From: M55B127 sp034521955
GTDB lineage: Bacteria > Bacillota > Halanaerobiia > Halanaerobiales > M55B127
Assembly (NCBI GenBank): GCA_034521955.1
Contig: JAXHLT010000003.1
Location: 310,001 to 374,000, forward strand
DNA: 64,000 nt
Reading direction: 5' to 3'
This document shows, one piece after another, positions 54,020 to 63,224 of this stretch (position 1 is the first letter of the stretch; each line of letters opens with the position of its first letter). The notes under the pieces were generated by a model. That model was not told where the DNA came from. It did no database searches and was given only the letters and a program-made list of their open reading frames with translations. A program made the position numbers and the translations under genes.

Positions 54020-56401
54020 GTGCTGGATATTATAACTGCGGATGAGGCTGGTTTTTGCTTTGGAGTAAAAAGAGCGATTGATATTGTAAGGGATGCTGTT
54101 GCTGATACAGATAAAAAAGTATATACATTAGGCCCTCTGATACATAATCCGCAAGTAGTTGAAGAACTCTCTAAAAAGGGAGTTAACCTTGCCGAAAGTA
54201 TAGATGATATCAAAGAAGATGGGATATTAATTATAAGAACCCATGGAGTGGAGCCTAAAACACTTAAAAAGGCTCAACAAAAAGGCCTAGATATAATAGA
54301 TGCAACATGTCCTTTTGTTAAAAATGCTCATAAATATGCAAAAGAACTGGTTGAAACTGATTATCAGACCTTTATCTTTGGAGATAAAAATCATCCTGAA
54401 GTTTTGGGAATATATGGATACACAGATAATAGAGGTTATATTATTGAAGATGTTGAAGATTTAAAAAACATTACTCTTAAAGACAAAGTAGGTATTGTTG
54501 CACAAACTACACAGTCTTATGAAGAATATTTTGAAGTTACAAACTATCTATTACCAAAGGTTAAAGAATTGAAAGTATTTAATACAATTTGTAATACAAC
54601 CGGTAATAGACAAACAGCGGCAAAAAGATTAGCAAAAAAGGTTGATGTAATGTTTGTGATTGGTGGTCATAATAGTGCTAATACTCAAAGATTAGCCGAA
54701 ATAAGTACCAACACAAATACACCAACTTTTCATATAGAAACAGTTGATGAAATCAACTGGGATAAAATTAAAAACATAAATAAAATAGGAATTACCGCAG
54801 GGGCTTCGACCCCTGACTGGATAATCAAGGAGGTCTTGGAAATTATGTCTGAAGAGAAAAAAGAAGTTAACACAAGTGAAGAGGAAGTACAAGAAACAAA
54901 TGAGGTTAAAGAAGTAGAAGAGACAGAGGAAAAAGAATTAGAAACTACCCAAGAAGAAGCGGTTGAAGAAACTAAAGAAGAATCAGTAGAAGAAACTGCT
55001 GAAACAACTGAAGAAGAAACTGCTAAAGAAGAACCAGTAGAAGAATCTGAGGAAACAACTGAAGAAGAAACTGCTGAAGAAGAACCAGTAGAAGAAACTG
55101 AGGAAACAACTGAAGAAGAATCTGCTGAAGAAGAACCAGCAGAAGAATCTGAGGAAACAACTGAAGAAGAAACTGCTGAAGAAGAACCAGTAGAAGAATC
55201 TGAATCTAAAGAATTCAATTACAGTGATAATGATATCGCTGATCTTAAAAAAGGACAAAAAGTTACAGGTACAGTTGTTGAAATAAATGATGCTGGTGTT
55301 TATGTTGATGTTGGATATAAAACTGATGGTTTTATACCAAAAGAAGAACTTAATCACCGTAAAGTAGATGATCCTCGTAATTTAGTTGAAGAAGACCAAG
55401 AAATAGAAGTAATCATTTTAACACTAGAAAATGAAGAAGGTAATATGATTTTATCTAAAAAGAAGGCTGATTATGAAAAAGCTTGGGAAAAAATAATTGA
55501 GGCACATGAAAATGGTGAAATAATTGAAGCAGAAGTAACAAAAGAAGTTAAAGGTGGTTTAGTTGTGGATGTTGGAGTTCGTGGATTTATACCTGCATCA
55601 CATGTAGCTGTTGGATATGTTGAAAACTTAAGTGATTATGTAAATGAAACTCTTAGACTCAAAATTATAGAAGTTGAAAGAGATAAAAACAATGTAGTTC
55701 TTTCTGCTAAAAAAGTAATTGAATCAGAAAGAGCAGGCAAAAAAGAAGAAACTCTTGAAAATCTAGAAGAAGGCGAAACTGTAAAAGGTAAAGTAACCAA
55801 ATTGGTTGATTTCGGTGCCTTTATTGATCTAGGTGGAATTGAAGGTTTACTTCACATTTCAGAAATGTCTTGGGGTAGAATTGCTAGTCCTTCTGAAGTT
55901 CTAACTGAAGGAGAAGAAGTTGAAGTTAAAGTTCTTGGAGTTAATAAAGAAGATGAAAGAATTTCTCTGGGCTTAAAACAACTTCTACCAGATCCTTGGG
56001 AAGAATTTGCAAGAAAGCATTATGAAGGTGAAAAAATTGAAGGAAAAATAACTAAGATTGTTGACTTCGGTGCCTTTATGGAAGTTGCAGATGGGATTGA
56101 AGGATTAATCCATATCTCTCAACTATCTCAAAAACATGTTGAAAAACCTGGAGAAGTTGTAACCGAGGGCGAAGAGAGAATGGCACAAATTATTAACATA
56201 GACCCTGAACAAAAAAGAATAGGTTTAAGTTTAAAAGAATTAGAAAGTAAAGAAGTTAAATCAAATAAAAATGGTTCTAAAACTTCCAAATCTTCTAAAT
56301 CAAAATCTAGTAATAAACAAAACAAACAAAAAGAAGATAATCAACCTTCTGGAGCAACTATTCAAGAATTAGTAGGAGATATATTTGACAAAGATGAGTA
56401 A
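54020..56401 (+). CDS. ispH-rpsA: IspH-ribosomal protein S1 fusion
   Basis: Bifunctional protein known in Clostridia-like bacteria. The N-terminal part (about 1-275) is 4-hydroxy-3-methylbut-2-enyl diphosphate reductase of the MEP pathway, with [4Fe-4S] cysteines in AGFCFGVKRA, DATCPFVKNA and NTICNTTGNRQ. An acidic linker of about 115 residues with 17-residue repeats follows, then four S1 RNA-binding domains and a Lys/Ser-rich tail. I start at GTG 54020 (MLDIITADEAG) since GGAGGTG lies 5 bases upstream. Inside, AAGGAGG at 54827-54833 precedes an in-frame ATG at 54845, so separate S1 translation is possible. Confidence 0.92.
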   Translation: MLDIITADEAGFCFGVKRAIDIVRDAVADTDKKVYTLGPLIHNPQVVEELSKKGVNLAESIDDIKEDGILIIRTHGVEPKTLKKAQQKGLDIIDATCPFVKNAHKYAKELVETDYQTFIFGDKNHPEVLGIYGYTDNRGYIIEDVEDLKNITLKDKVGIVAQTTQSYEEYFEVTNYLLPKVKELKVFNTICNTTGNRQTAAKRLAKKVDVMFVIGGHNSANTQRLAEISTNTNTPTFHIETVDEINWDKIKNINKIGITAGASTPDWIIKEVLEIMSEEKKEVNTSEEEVQETNEVKEVEETEEKELETTQEEAVEETKEESVEETAETTEEETAKEEPVEESEETTEEETAEEEPVEETEETTEEESAEEEPAEESEETTEEETAEEEPVEESESKEFNYSDNDIADLKKGQKVTGTVVEINDAGVYVDVGYKTDGFIPKEELNHRKVDDPRNLVEEDQEIEVIILTLENEEGNMILSKKKADYEKAWEKIIEAHENGEIIEAEVTKEVKGGLVVDVGVRGFIPASHVAVGYVENLSDYVNETLRLKIIEVERDKNNVVLSAKKVIESERAGKKEETLENLEEGETVKGKVTKLVDFGAFIDLGGIEGLLHISEMSWGRIASPSEVLTEGEEVEVKVLGVNKEDERISLGLKQLLPDPWEEFARKHYEGEKIEGKITKIVDFGAFMEVADGIEGLIHISQLSQKHVEKPGEVVTEGEERMAQIINIDPEQKRIGLSLKELESKEVKSNKNGSKTSKSSKSKSSNKQNKQKEDNQPSGATIQELVGDIFDKDE
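54989..55192 (+). repeat. Four 51-bp in-frame tandem repeats (acidic linker)
   Basis: Units of 51 bp (17 codons, EESEETTEEETAEEEPV type) start at 54989, 55040, 55091 and 55142. They are direct, contiguous and in frame inside the IspH-S1 linker. Differences between units are mostly Ala/Thr/Ser/Lys changes. Such repeats can change in number by slippage without breaking the frame. Confidence 0.92.
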
Positions 56402-56424
56402 TTCTGAATAGAATATTGAAGTTT

Positions 56425-56466
56425 AAGACCTTACTATTCAACTTTAGGATAGTAAGGTCTTTATTT
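56425..56466 (+). terminator. Intrinsic terminator after ispH-rpsA
   Basis: AAGACCTTACTAT pairs with ATAGTAAGGTCTT around a 13-base loop, followed by TATTTATG. It ends the cmk-plsC-ispH-rpsA unit. Confidence 0.85.
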
Positions 56467-56537
56467 ATGTATAAATTGTCATAATTGCTATGACTTCGAA
56501 GATATGTTATTATTTTTATATAACAGGAGGAAGTTTT

Positions 56538-57860
56538 ATGATTAAGATAAAAAATATAAAACCAAATAGTACAGCAAATGAGTTAGGAATTGAAGTTGGT
56601 GATAAAGTAATTTCAATTGATGGTAATAAAATTAAAGATTATATAGAATACAACTATCTAATTGCAGATTTTAACTTTATACTTAAAATTGAAAAGAAAA
56701 ATGGGAATATTATTGAATATGATGTCACTAGAAGTTATGATAAAGAACTAGGAATAGAATTTGAAGACATAGTATATGATGGTTTGAATAAATGTAAAAA
56801 TAAATGTATATTTTGTTTTGTTGACCAAGAACCACCAAATTTAAGAAATACATTAAATATAAAAGACGATGATTATAGATTTTCCTTTTTACAAGGCAGC
56901 TATATTACTTTGACTAATTTAAATAAAGATGATTTTGATAGAATTATAAATTATAATTTAAGTCCATTAAATATTTCAGTACATACAACTGATCCCAAGT
57001 TGAGAACATATATGATGAAAAATCCAAATGCTTCTAAAATATTAAAACAACTTGAATTTTTAGCTTCTAATAATATAGATTTTAATACTCAACTGGTGCT
57101 GTGTCCTGAAATAAATGATGGAGATTATTTAAATAAGTCAGTAAAAGATTTAAGTAAATTTTATCCTAATATTTTATCGATAGCTGTTGTACCAGTTGGT
57201 TTAACAAAATATCGAGATAATAATTTGAGAACATTTACTAAAAAAGAGTCTGACCAGGTTTTAAAACAGGTAAAGAAATGGCAGAAGGTACTAAAAGATA
57301 AGTTTAATAAAAACTTTCTTTATGCTTCTGATGAATTTTACTTAATGAGTGATACAGATATCCCGGATTATAATCACTATAATGATTTTCCTCAGTTAGA
57401 AAATGGAGTCGGTCTTACTAGAATCTTTAGGGATAAATATGATAAGATTAAAAATAAGTATATTGATTTAATTAATAATAATCTAGAAAAAACGTTTCAT
57501 ATTATAACATCAGTCTTAGGTGAAAAAGCTATTAAACCTGTTATTGATGATATAAATAAAAGCCAAGATAAAGTTAAAATTCAAATTGAGGTAGTAAAAA
57601 ATCATTTTTTTGGAGAAACTGTAACTGTAACAGGCCTTTTAACTGCACAGGATATTGAAGAAAGTATAAATAATATAGAAAATAAAAATATTTTGCTTCC
57701 TGATATAGTTTTAAATGATAACAATAACTTTATTGATGAGGTTAGTATAGATAACTTTGAACAAAAAAATAAAAATAAGAATATATACGTATGTAATAAT
57801 ATAAAAGATATTTTGGAGGTGTTAGGAGATGTCAAAACCAACAGTAGCAATAGTAGGTAG
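56538..57860 (+). CDS. DUF512 (PDZ, radical-SAM-like) protein
   Basis: A 440-residue protein of the DUF512 family that commonly precedes der. An N-terminal PDZ-like segment (about 1-65, ANELGIEVGDKVISIDGN) leads to a CKNKCIFCFVDQ cysteine motif like that of radical SAM enzymes, and then SVHTTDPKLR and GVGLTRIFRD. Function unknown to me. ATG 56538 follows AGGAGGAAG; the longer frame from 56490 has no ribosome site. Its 3' end overlaps der by 32 bases. Confidence 0.8.
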   Translation: MIKIKNIKPNSTANELGIEVGDKVISIDGNKIKDYIEYNYLIADFNFILKIEKKNGNIIEYDVTRSYDKELGIEFEDIVYDGLNKCKNKCIFCFVDQEPPNLRNTLNIKDDDYRFSFLQGSYITLTNLNKDDFDRIINYNLSPLNISVHTTDPKLRTYMMKNPNASKILKQLEFLASNNIDFNTQLVLCPEINDGDYLNKSVKDLSKFYPNILSIAVVPVGLTKYRDNNLRTFTKKESDQVLKQVKKWQKVLKDKFNKNFLYASDEFYLMSDTDIPDYNHYNDFPQLENGVGLTRIFRDKYDKIKNKYIDLINNNLEKTFHIITSVLGEKAIKPVIDDINKSQDKVKIQIEVVKNHFFGETVTVTGLLTAQDIEESINNIENKNILLPDIVLNDNNNFIDEVSIDNFEQKNKNKNIYVCNNIKDILEVLGDVKTNSSNSR

Positions 57861-59145
57861 ACCAAATGTAGGTAAGTCAACTCTATTTAATAGGTTGGCT
57901 GGAACAAGGATATCTATTGTAGAAGATGAACCCAGCATAACTCGTGATAGAATTTATGCAGAAGCTGAATGGTTAGACCATGAGTTTAAATTAATAGATA
58001 CTGGTGGTATCGAAGTAAGCAATAATGAAGAAATAAAATCAATGGTTAAAAGACAGTCTGAACTTGCAATTGAAGAAGCAGATTACATCCTATTTGTAGT
58101 AGATGGTCGTGCAGGTTTAACTGCTCTTGATGAAAAAGTAGCACAGCTTCTTAGAAAATCAAATAAAAAAGTATTTGTTGTAGTAAATAAGATTGAGGAC
58201 TTTAATACAATGCAGGAAAATGTCTGGGAATTCTATTCTTTAGGATTTGAAATAGTAGTTCCAATTTCTGCTGAACATGGGAAAAACTTAGGTGATTTAT
58301 TAGACCATGTAATTAATGAATTCGAGGATGGTATTACAACAGAAGAAAAAGAAGATGTAATTAATATAGCAGTTGTGGGCAAACCTAATGTTGGGAAATC
58401 TTCATTAGTTAATTACTTAGTAGGACATGAAAGAGTAATAGTTAGTAATATTCCCGGAACTACAAGAGATGCAATAGATACTGTAATTGAGTTTAATGAT
58501 ATAAAGTACAATTTTATCGATACAGCAGGCTTAAGAAGAAAAGCTAATGTAAATGATGATATTGAATATTATAGTAATATTAGAGCTATCAGAGCTATTG
58601 AAAGATCAGATGGTGTTCTGATGATGATTGATGCTCAAGAGGGTGTTACTGAACAGGATAAAAAAATATCAGGATATGCACATAATGCTGGTAAGGCTAT
58701 GGTAATAGCAATAAATAAATGGGATTTGATAAATGCTGATTCAGATGAAATGGCTAATTATAGAGATGAGGTTTATTATAATCTAAAGTTTTTAAGCTAT
58801 GTACCGGTTAGTTTTATATCAGCAATAGATGGAAAAAGAGTAGAGGAAGTATTAGAACTGTTAGAATATAGTGTTGACCAAAATTCTAAGAGAATTAAAA
58901 CTGGTTTATTAAATGAAGTAATTACAGAAGCTATACAACTTAGAGAACCACCTACTAAGAAGGGTAAACAGTTAAAAATATATTACTGTAGTCAAGTTGG
59001 AGTTAAACCACCAACATTTGTATTTTTTGTAAATAATCCTGATCTGATGCATTTTGCATATCAAAGATATCTAGAAAACTCAATACGTGAAAACTTTGGG
59101 TTTATAGGAAGTCCAATTGTGATGAAAATTAAACAAAGGAGTTAA
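57829..59145 (+). CDS. der: Ribosome biogenesis GTPase Der (EngA)
   Basis: Tandem-domain GTPase needed for 50S assembly. The first G domain has GRPNVGKSTLFN and DTGGIEV; the second has GKPNVGKSSLVN, DTAGLRRKANV and NKWDL. A C-terminal KH-like domain (about 350-438) ends the protein. It is 438 residues, normal length. GGAGGTG within the upstream gene serves as ribosome site. Confidence 0.97.
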   Translation: MSKPTVAIVGRPNVGKSTLFNRLAGTRISIVEDEPSITRDRIYAEAEWLDHEFKLIDTGGIEVSNNEEIKSMVKRQSELAIEEADYILFVVDGRAGLTALDEKVAQLLRKSNKKVFVVVNKIEDFNTMQENVWEFYSLGFEIVVPISAEHGKNLGDLLDHVINEFEDGITTEEKEDVINIAVVGKPNVGKSSLVNYLVGHERVIVSNIPGTTRDAIDTVIEFNDIKYNFIDTAGLRRKANVNDDIEYYSNIRAIRAIERSDGVLMMIDAQEGVTEQDKKISGYAHNAGKAMVIAINKWDLINADSDEMANYRDEVYYNLKFLSYVPVSFISAIDGKRVEEVLELLEYSVDQNSKRIKTGLLNEVITEAIQLREPPTKKGKQLKIYYCSQVGVKPPTFVFFVNNPDLMHFAYQRYLENSIRENFGFIGSPIVMKIKQRS

Positions 59146-59151
59146 GTATAT

Positions 59152-59748
59152 ATGAAATTGATATTGGTTTTAATTTTTTCCTATTTACTAGGTGCTATAC
59201 CTAATGGCTATATTTTTGGAAAAATATTTGCTAAAAAAGATATTAGAAAACATGGTAGTGGAAATGTTGGAGCAACAAATGTAGCTAGAGTTGCTGGATA
59301 CAAAGTAGGTGTAATTGTTGCCTTATTAGATATTGCTAAAGGATTTTTAGCAGTATTAATTGCCAAAAGCCTACTTCTGCCTGATAATGCATTTATATTT
59401 ATCTTTGCAGCAGCTATTTTAGCTATAATTGGACACAACTGGTCAGTGTTTTTATCTTTTAATGGTGGAAAAGGAGTGGCAACTAGTGTGGGAATTCTGC
59501 TTAATCTTTTCCCATTATCATTATTAGTATTTTTTGTAGTTTGGATTATAATGATTTTTACAACTAAAATTGTATCAACAGGTTCATTATTGGGTGCAGT
59601 TTCAATACCAATAAGTATAATTATTTTTTACAGTACAGAAAGCTCATATATTACTTTTGGAATTTTAATTGGATTATTAATAATATTTAGTCATCGTTCT
59701 AATATAAAAAGATTAATAAATGGAAATGAAAACAAAATGAGTTGGTAG
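59152..59748 (+). CDS. plsY: Acyl-phosphate:glycerol-3-phosphate acyltransferase
   Basis: Integral membrane enzyme that makes lysophosphatidic acid from acyl phosphate (the PlsX product) and glycerol-3-phosphate. LGAIPNGYIFGK, HGSGNVGATNVAR, GHNWSVFLSFNGGKGVATS are the three conserved loops. It has several membrane helices and is 198 residues. The der-plsY-gpsA order is typical, and GpsA downstream supplies its glycerol-3-phosphate. Confidence 0.96.
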   Translation: MKLILVLIFSYLLGAIPNGYIFGKIFAKKDIRKHGSGNVGATNVARVAGYKVGVIVALLDIAKGFLAVLIAKSLLLPDNAFIFIFAAAILAIIGHNWSVFLSFNGGKGVATSVGILLNLFPLSLLVFFVVWIIMIFTTKIVSTGSLLGAVSIPISIIIFYSTESSYITFGILIGLLIIFSHRSNIKRLINGNENKMSW

Positions 59749-59768
59749 TCAGGGAAGGATGAATTATA

Positions 59769-60776
59769 ATGGATGGAAAAATATCTATAATAGGTGGAGG
59801 TAGTTGGGGTACTGCTTTAGCCCAGGTTGCTTCTAATAATATAAAAGAAGTATTAATTTATGCAAGAAACAATAATGTAGTGGAAAGTATTAATAATAAG
59901 AATATAAACAGTAAATACTTTAATAATATTAAGTTAAATAAAAATATTAAAGCTACTAATGATCTAGATAAAATAATTAACTTTTCTAAAGATATTATTC
60001 TTTCAGTCCCTACGGCAGCAACTAGATCTGTAATGAAAAAGATAAAAGACAAAATTACTGATACTCATACAATAATTTCTACAGCTAAAGGAATTGAAAT
60101 CGATACTTTTATGACAAATTCAGAAATTATAAGGGAATATTTTTCAGGAAACATTTTAGTTTTTTCCGGACCCACTCATGCTGAGGAAGTTATAAAAGAT
60201 ATACCAACAGCAATAGTAATTGCATCTAACAATAAAAAGCTGGCTGAAAAATATCAAGAGATGTTAATGACTTCTAAATTTAGAATATATACAATTAAAG
60301 ATGTTAAGGGTGTCGAGATAGCTGGAGCAGTAAAAAATATTATTGCTGTAGCTTCAGGTGTAACTGATGGTGTAGGTTATGGTGATAATACAAAGGCTGC
60401 CTTAATTACCAGAGGGCTTGCAGAAATAGTCAAGTTTGGTCTATACCTTAATACAAATCGTGAGACTTATAATGGATTAGCAGGGTTAGGAGATCTAGTG
60501 GTAACCTGTAATTCTGATCATAGCAGGAATAGAAGGTTTGGAATCTTAATAGGACAAAATAAAAGTTTTGATGAAGCAAAACAAACTGTAAATCAAGTGG
60601 TTGAGGGTGCTAAAACTGCAAAAGCTTTATATAAGTATTTACAGAAACATCCAGATTTAGAGATGCCAATTACTGAAGAAGTATATAAAGTATTGTATAA
60701 AAATAAGAATCCGCATCAGGCAGTTGATGATTTAATGCTTCGTGAACCAAGAAATGAATTTTATTATTTATCTTAA
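59769..60776 (+). CDS. gpsA: Glycerol-3-phosphate dehydrogenase [NAD(P)+]
   Basis: Reduces dihydroxyacetone phosphate to glycerol-3-phosphate for phospholipids. The Rossmann motif ISIIGGGSWGTALAQV, the catalytic region AGAVKNIIAVASG and GLGDLVVTC are diagnostic; 335 residues is full length. It starts 20 bases after plsY. Confidence 0.96.
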   Translation: MDGKISIIGGGSWGTALAQVASNNIKEVLIYARNNNVVESINNKNINSKYFNNIKLNKNIKATNDLDKIINFSKDIILSVPTAATRSVMKKIKDKITDTHTIISTAKGIEIDTFMTNSEIIREYFSGNILVFSGPTHAEEVIKDIPTAIVIASNNKKLAEKYQEMLMTSKFRIYTIKDVKGVEIAGAVKNIIAVASGVTDGVGYGDNTKAALITRGLAEIVKFGLYLNTNRETYNGLAGLGDLVVTCNSDHSRNRRFGILIGQNKSFDEAKQTVNQVVEGAKTAKALYKYLQKHPDLEMPITEEVYKVLYKNKNPHQAVDDLMLREPRNEFYYLS

Positions 60777-60875
60777 GTTTAATCTATAAATAATAAAGGT
60801 ATTCATTTTATTTTCCTGAAATTAATATTTAGAAATATAAAAAAAATAATTACGTTACCTGAAAGGAGTTTTTTT

Positions 60876-61736
60876 ATGTCTGTTAAAATTATTGCTGATA
60901 CTGCTTGTGATCTTCCTGAAGAGATGATAAAAAACTATGAGATAATTACAGCACCATTGTTAGTATATCTTGAAGGTCATGAAGACCAAGCGGAAAAAAA
61001 TGATGATCCCAAAATAATTTATGATGGAATGAGAGATGGAAAAGTATACAAAACAGCACAAGTACCACCAAATTATTTCGAAAAAATATTTAAAAAATTA
61101 GCTGAAGAAAATCAAGAAGCCATCTATATTGCTTTTTCATCAGAATTATCAGGAACTTATCAAGCATCAGTAGTTGTGAAAAATAAAATAGACGAAGAAT
61201 ATGGTAATTTTGATCTTGATATTATAGATTCAAGATGTGCTTCATTAGGCTATGGACTTGTAGTCTATAAAGCAGCAAAAATGGCCCAAGAAGGCAAATC
61301 AAAAGAAGAGATACTTAATGTAATTGAACATGATAAAGAACACATGGAACATATATTTACAGTGGATAATCTTAAATATTTAAGAAGAGGTGGCAGAGTG
61401 AGCAGAACTGCAGCTTTTGTAGGTGGCCTACTTAATATAAAACCAATCTTAGATGTTCAAGATGGTAAGTTAGAACCTCTTGAAGAAAAAAGGGGAAGAA
61501 ATAAAGTTTTAGATAGAATAATTGAAATTATGGAAGAGAGAGGTAATAATTTAGAGCAACAGATTATAGGTATCAGTCATGGAGATGACTTAGAAGGTGC
61601 TAAAAAGTTAAAACAAATGATTCAAAACAAATTCAAACCAAAAGGATATATAATAAATATGATTGGTTCAGTAATAGGAGCTCATTCTGGTCCAGGAACT
61701 TTAGGTATATATTTTTTAAATGATACAAATTATTAA
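60876..61736 (+). CDS. DegV family protein (second FakB-like)
   Basis: A 286-residue fatty acid-binding protein of the FakB type: IADTACDLPEEM, TAQVPPNYFEKIF, AFSSELSGTYQAS, DSRCASLGYGL, the RRGGRVSRTA block and GSVIGAHSGPGTLGI. It differs clearly from the DegV paired with fakA, so it likely binds a different chain. It stands alone, about 100 bases after gpsA, with AAAGGAG before the ATG. Confidence 0.87.
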   Translation: MSVKIIADTACDLPEEMIKNYEIITAPLLVYLEGHEDQAEKNDDPKIIYDGMRDGKVYKTAQVPPNYFEKIFKKLAEENQEAIYIAFSSELSGTYQASVVVKNKIDEEYGNFDLDIIDSRCASLGYGLVVYKAAKMAQEGKSKEEILNVIEHDKEHMEHIFTVDNLKYLRRGGRVSRTAAFVGGLLNIKPILDVQDGKLEPLEEKRGRNKVLDRIIEIMEERGNNLEQQIIGISHGDDLEGAKKLKQMIQNKFKPKGYIINMIGSVIGAHSGPGTLGIYFLNDTNY

Positions 61737-61842
61737 AATATTTAGTTAATTAAAGAAGGATTTCATAACTTAATATTTAATATATATACTAAGTCGTATA
61801 TTTATAAAATGATGCATAAAATATTTATAAGGAGGAAATTTG

Positions 61843-63156
61843 ATGAAAAGAAGAGTTTTAATAATGGGTGCAGCAGGAAGAGATTTTCATAACTTTAACA
61901 CATTTTTTAGAGACAATGATGATTATGAGGTAGTTGCTTTTACAGCAACCCAGATACCTGATATTGAAGGGCGTAAGTATCCAGCAGAATTAGCAGGAGA
62001 AAACTATCCAGAAGGAATACCAATTTTTTCTGAAGATGATCTCGATGAAATCATTAAGGAAAAAAATATTGATGAGGTAGTCTTTGCTTACAGTGATGTT
62101 AATTATCAATATTTAATGAGTAAGGGTTCTCAAGTAATGGCAGCTGGAGCTGACTTTACAATGATGGGTAAAAATTCAACCATGCTTGAATCTGATGTTC
62201 CAATAATAGCTGTTTGTGCTGTTAGAACAGGTGTTGGTAAAAGTCAAACAACCAGAAGAGTTTCAGATATCTTAAATGAGATGGGCAAAAAGGTTGTTGT
62301 AATTAGACACCCAATGCCATATGGAGACTTAGTTGCTCAATCAGTACAGCGTTATGAAAACTATGAAGATATGGAAAAACATAAATGTACAATTGAAGAA
62401 ATGGAAGAATATGAACCTCACATTGAAAGTGGAAATATTCTTTATGCAGGTGTAGATTATGAGAAAATATTAAGAGAAGCTGAAAAAGAAGCAGATGTAA
62501 TCTTATGGGATGGTGGAAATAACGATATGCCATTTTATAAACCAGACTTGATGATTACATTAGTAGATCCTCATAGACCAGGACATGAACTTGAGTATTA
62601 TCCTGGAGAGATCAACTTAAGATTAGCAGATGTTGCTTTAATTAATAAGGTGGCTACAGCTGATTCTGAAAATATAGACAAAGTTAGAAGAAATATTCAA
62701 AAAACAAATCCTAAAGCTACAATTGTAGATGCTGCTTCTCCAATCTTTGTTGAAGATCCTGAAATAATCAAAGGTAAAAGAGTATTAGTTATTGAAGATG
62801 GACCAACTCTTACACACGGTAGTATGAAATATGGAGCAGGAGCTATTGCAGCACGCAAGTTTGGTGCTAAAGAATTAATAGATCCAAGACCATTTGCTGT
62901 CGGATCACTAAAAGATACTTTTGCTAAGTATACACATCTTTCTGACATATTGCCAGCAATGGGATATGGCAAAAAACAAATGAAAGACTTAGAAGAAACA
63001 ATTAAAAATTCTGATGCTGAAGCAGTTGTAATTGGTACACCAATTGATTTAAATAAAGTTATCAATATTGATAAGCCTAACACAAGAGTAAGATACGAGT
63101 TACAAGAAATTGGTAAACCCAACTTACAGGATATAATTGAGGATTTAAATCTATAA
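61843..63156 (+). CDS. Cyclic 2,3-diphosphoglycerate synthetase-like P-loop protein
   Basis: A 437-residue protein of the family named after the archaeal enzyme that cyclises 2,3-diphosphoglycerate. An N-terminal Rossmann-like domain (LIMGAAGRDFHNFN) is followed by a P-loop, CAVRTGVGKSQTTRRV, a VILWDGGNNDMPF segment, and DGPTLTHGSMKYGAGA. The bacterial role is not known to me; cyclic 2,3-diphosphoglycerate itself is mainly an archaeal solute. ATG 61843 is chosen over the adjacent in-frame TTG because GGAGG is 7 bases away from it. A strong terminator follows. Confidence 0.8.
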   Translation: MKRRVLIMGAAGRDFHNFNTFFRDNDDYEVVAFTATQIPDIEGRKYPAELAGENYPEGIPIFSEDDLDEIIKEKNIDEVVFAYSDVNYQYLMSKGSQVMAAGADFTMMGKNSTMLESDVPIIAVCAVRTGVGKSQTTRRVSDILNEMGKKVVVIRHPMPYGDLVAQSVQRYENYEDMEKHKCTIEEMEEYEPHIESGNILYAGVDYEKILREAEKEADVILWDGGNNDMPFYKPDLMITLVDPHRPGHELEYYPGEINLRLADVALINKVATADSENIDKVRRNIQKTNPKATIVDAASPIFVEDPEIIKGKRVLVIEDGPTLTHGSMKYGAGAIAARKFGAKELIDPRPFAVGSLKDTFAKYTHLSDILPAMGYGKKQMKDLEETIKNSDAEAVVIGTPIDLNKVINIDKPNTRVRYELQEIGKPNLQDIIEDLNL

Positions 63157-63169
63157 ATAAATGATTTGT

Positions 63170-63194
63170 AAAGCCCCCGGAAGGGGGCTTTTTA
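63170..63194 (+). terminator. Intrinsic terminator
   Basis: AAAGCCCCC, loop GGAA, GGGGGCTTT followed by TTT. A compact, strong terminator between the diphosphoglycerate synthetase-like gene and the photolyase gene. Confidence 0.95.
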
Positions 63195-63224
63195 AAATAA
63201 AATTAACTTTAGGGATGGGTTAAA

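Noticed and set aside
54989..55192. Regular repeats that could suggest a CRISPR array
   Set aside because: Units are contiguous, in frame and without unique spacers; no cas genes occur in the window.
54730..55357. Long Ser/Val-rich and Phe-rich open frames on the minus strand across the S1 linker
   Set aside because: They are mirror readings of the GAA-rich acidic repeat; low complexity, no ribosome site, and the plus-strand gene is certain.
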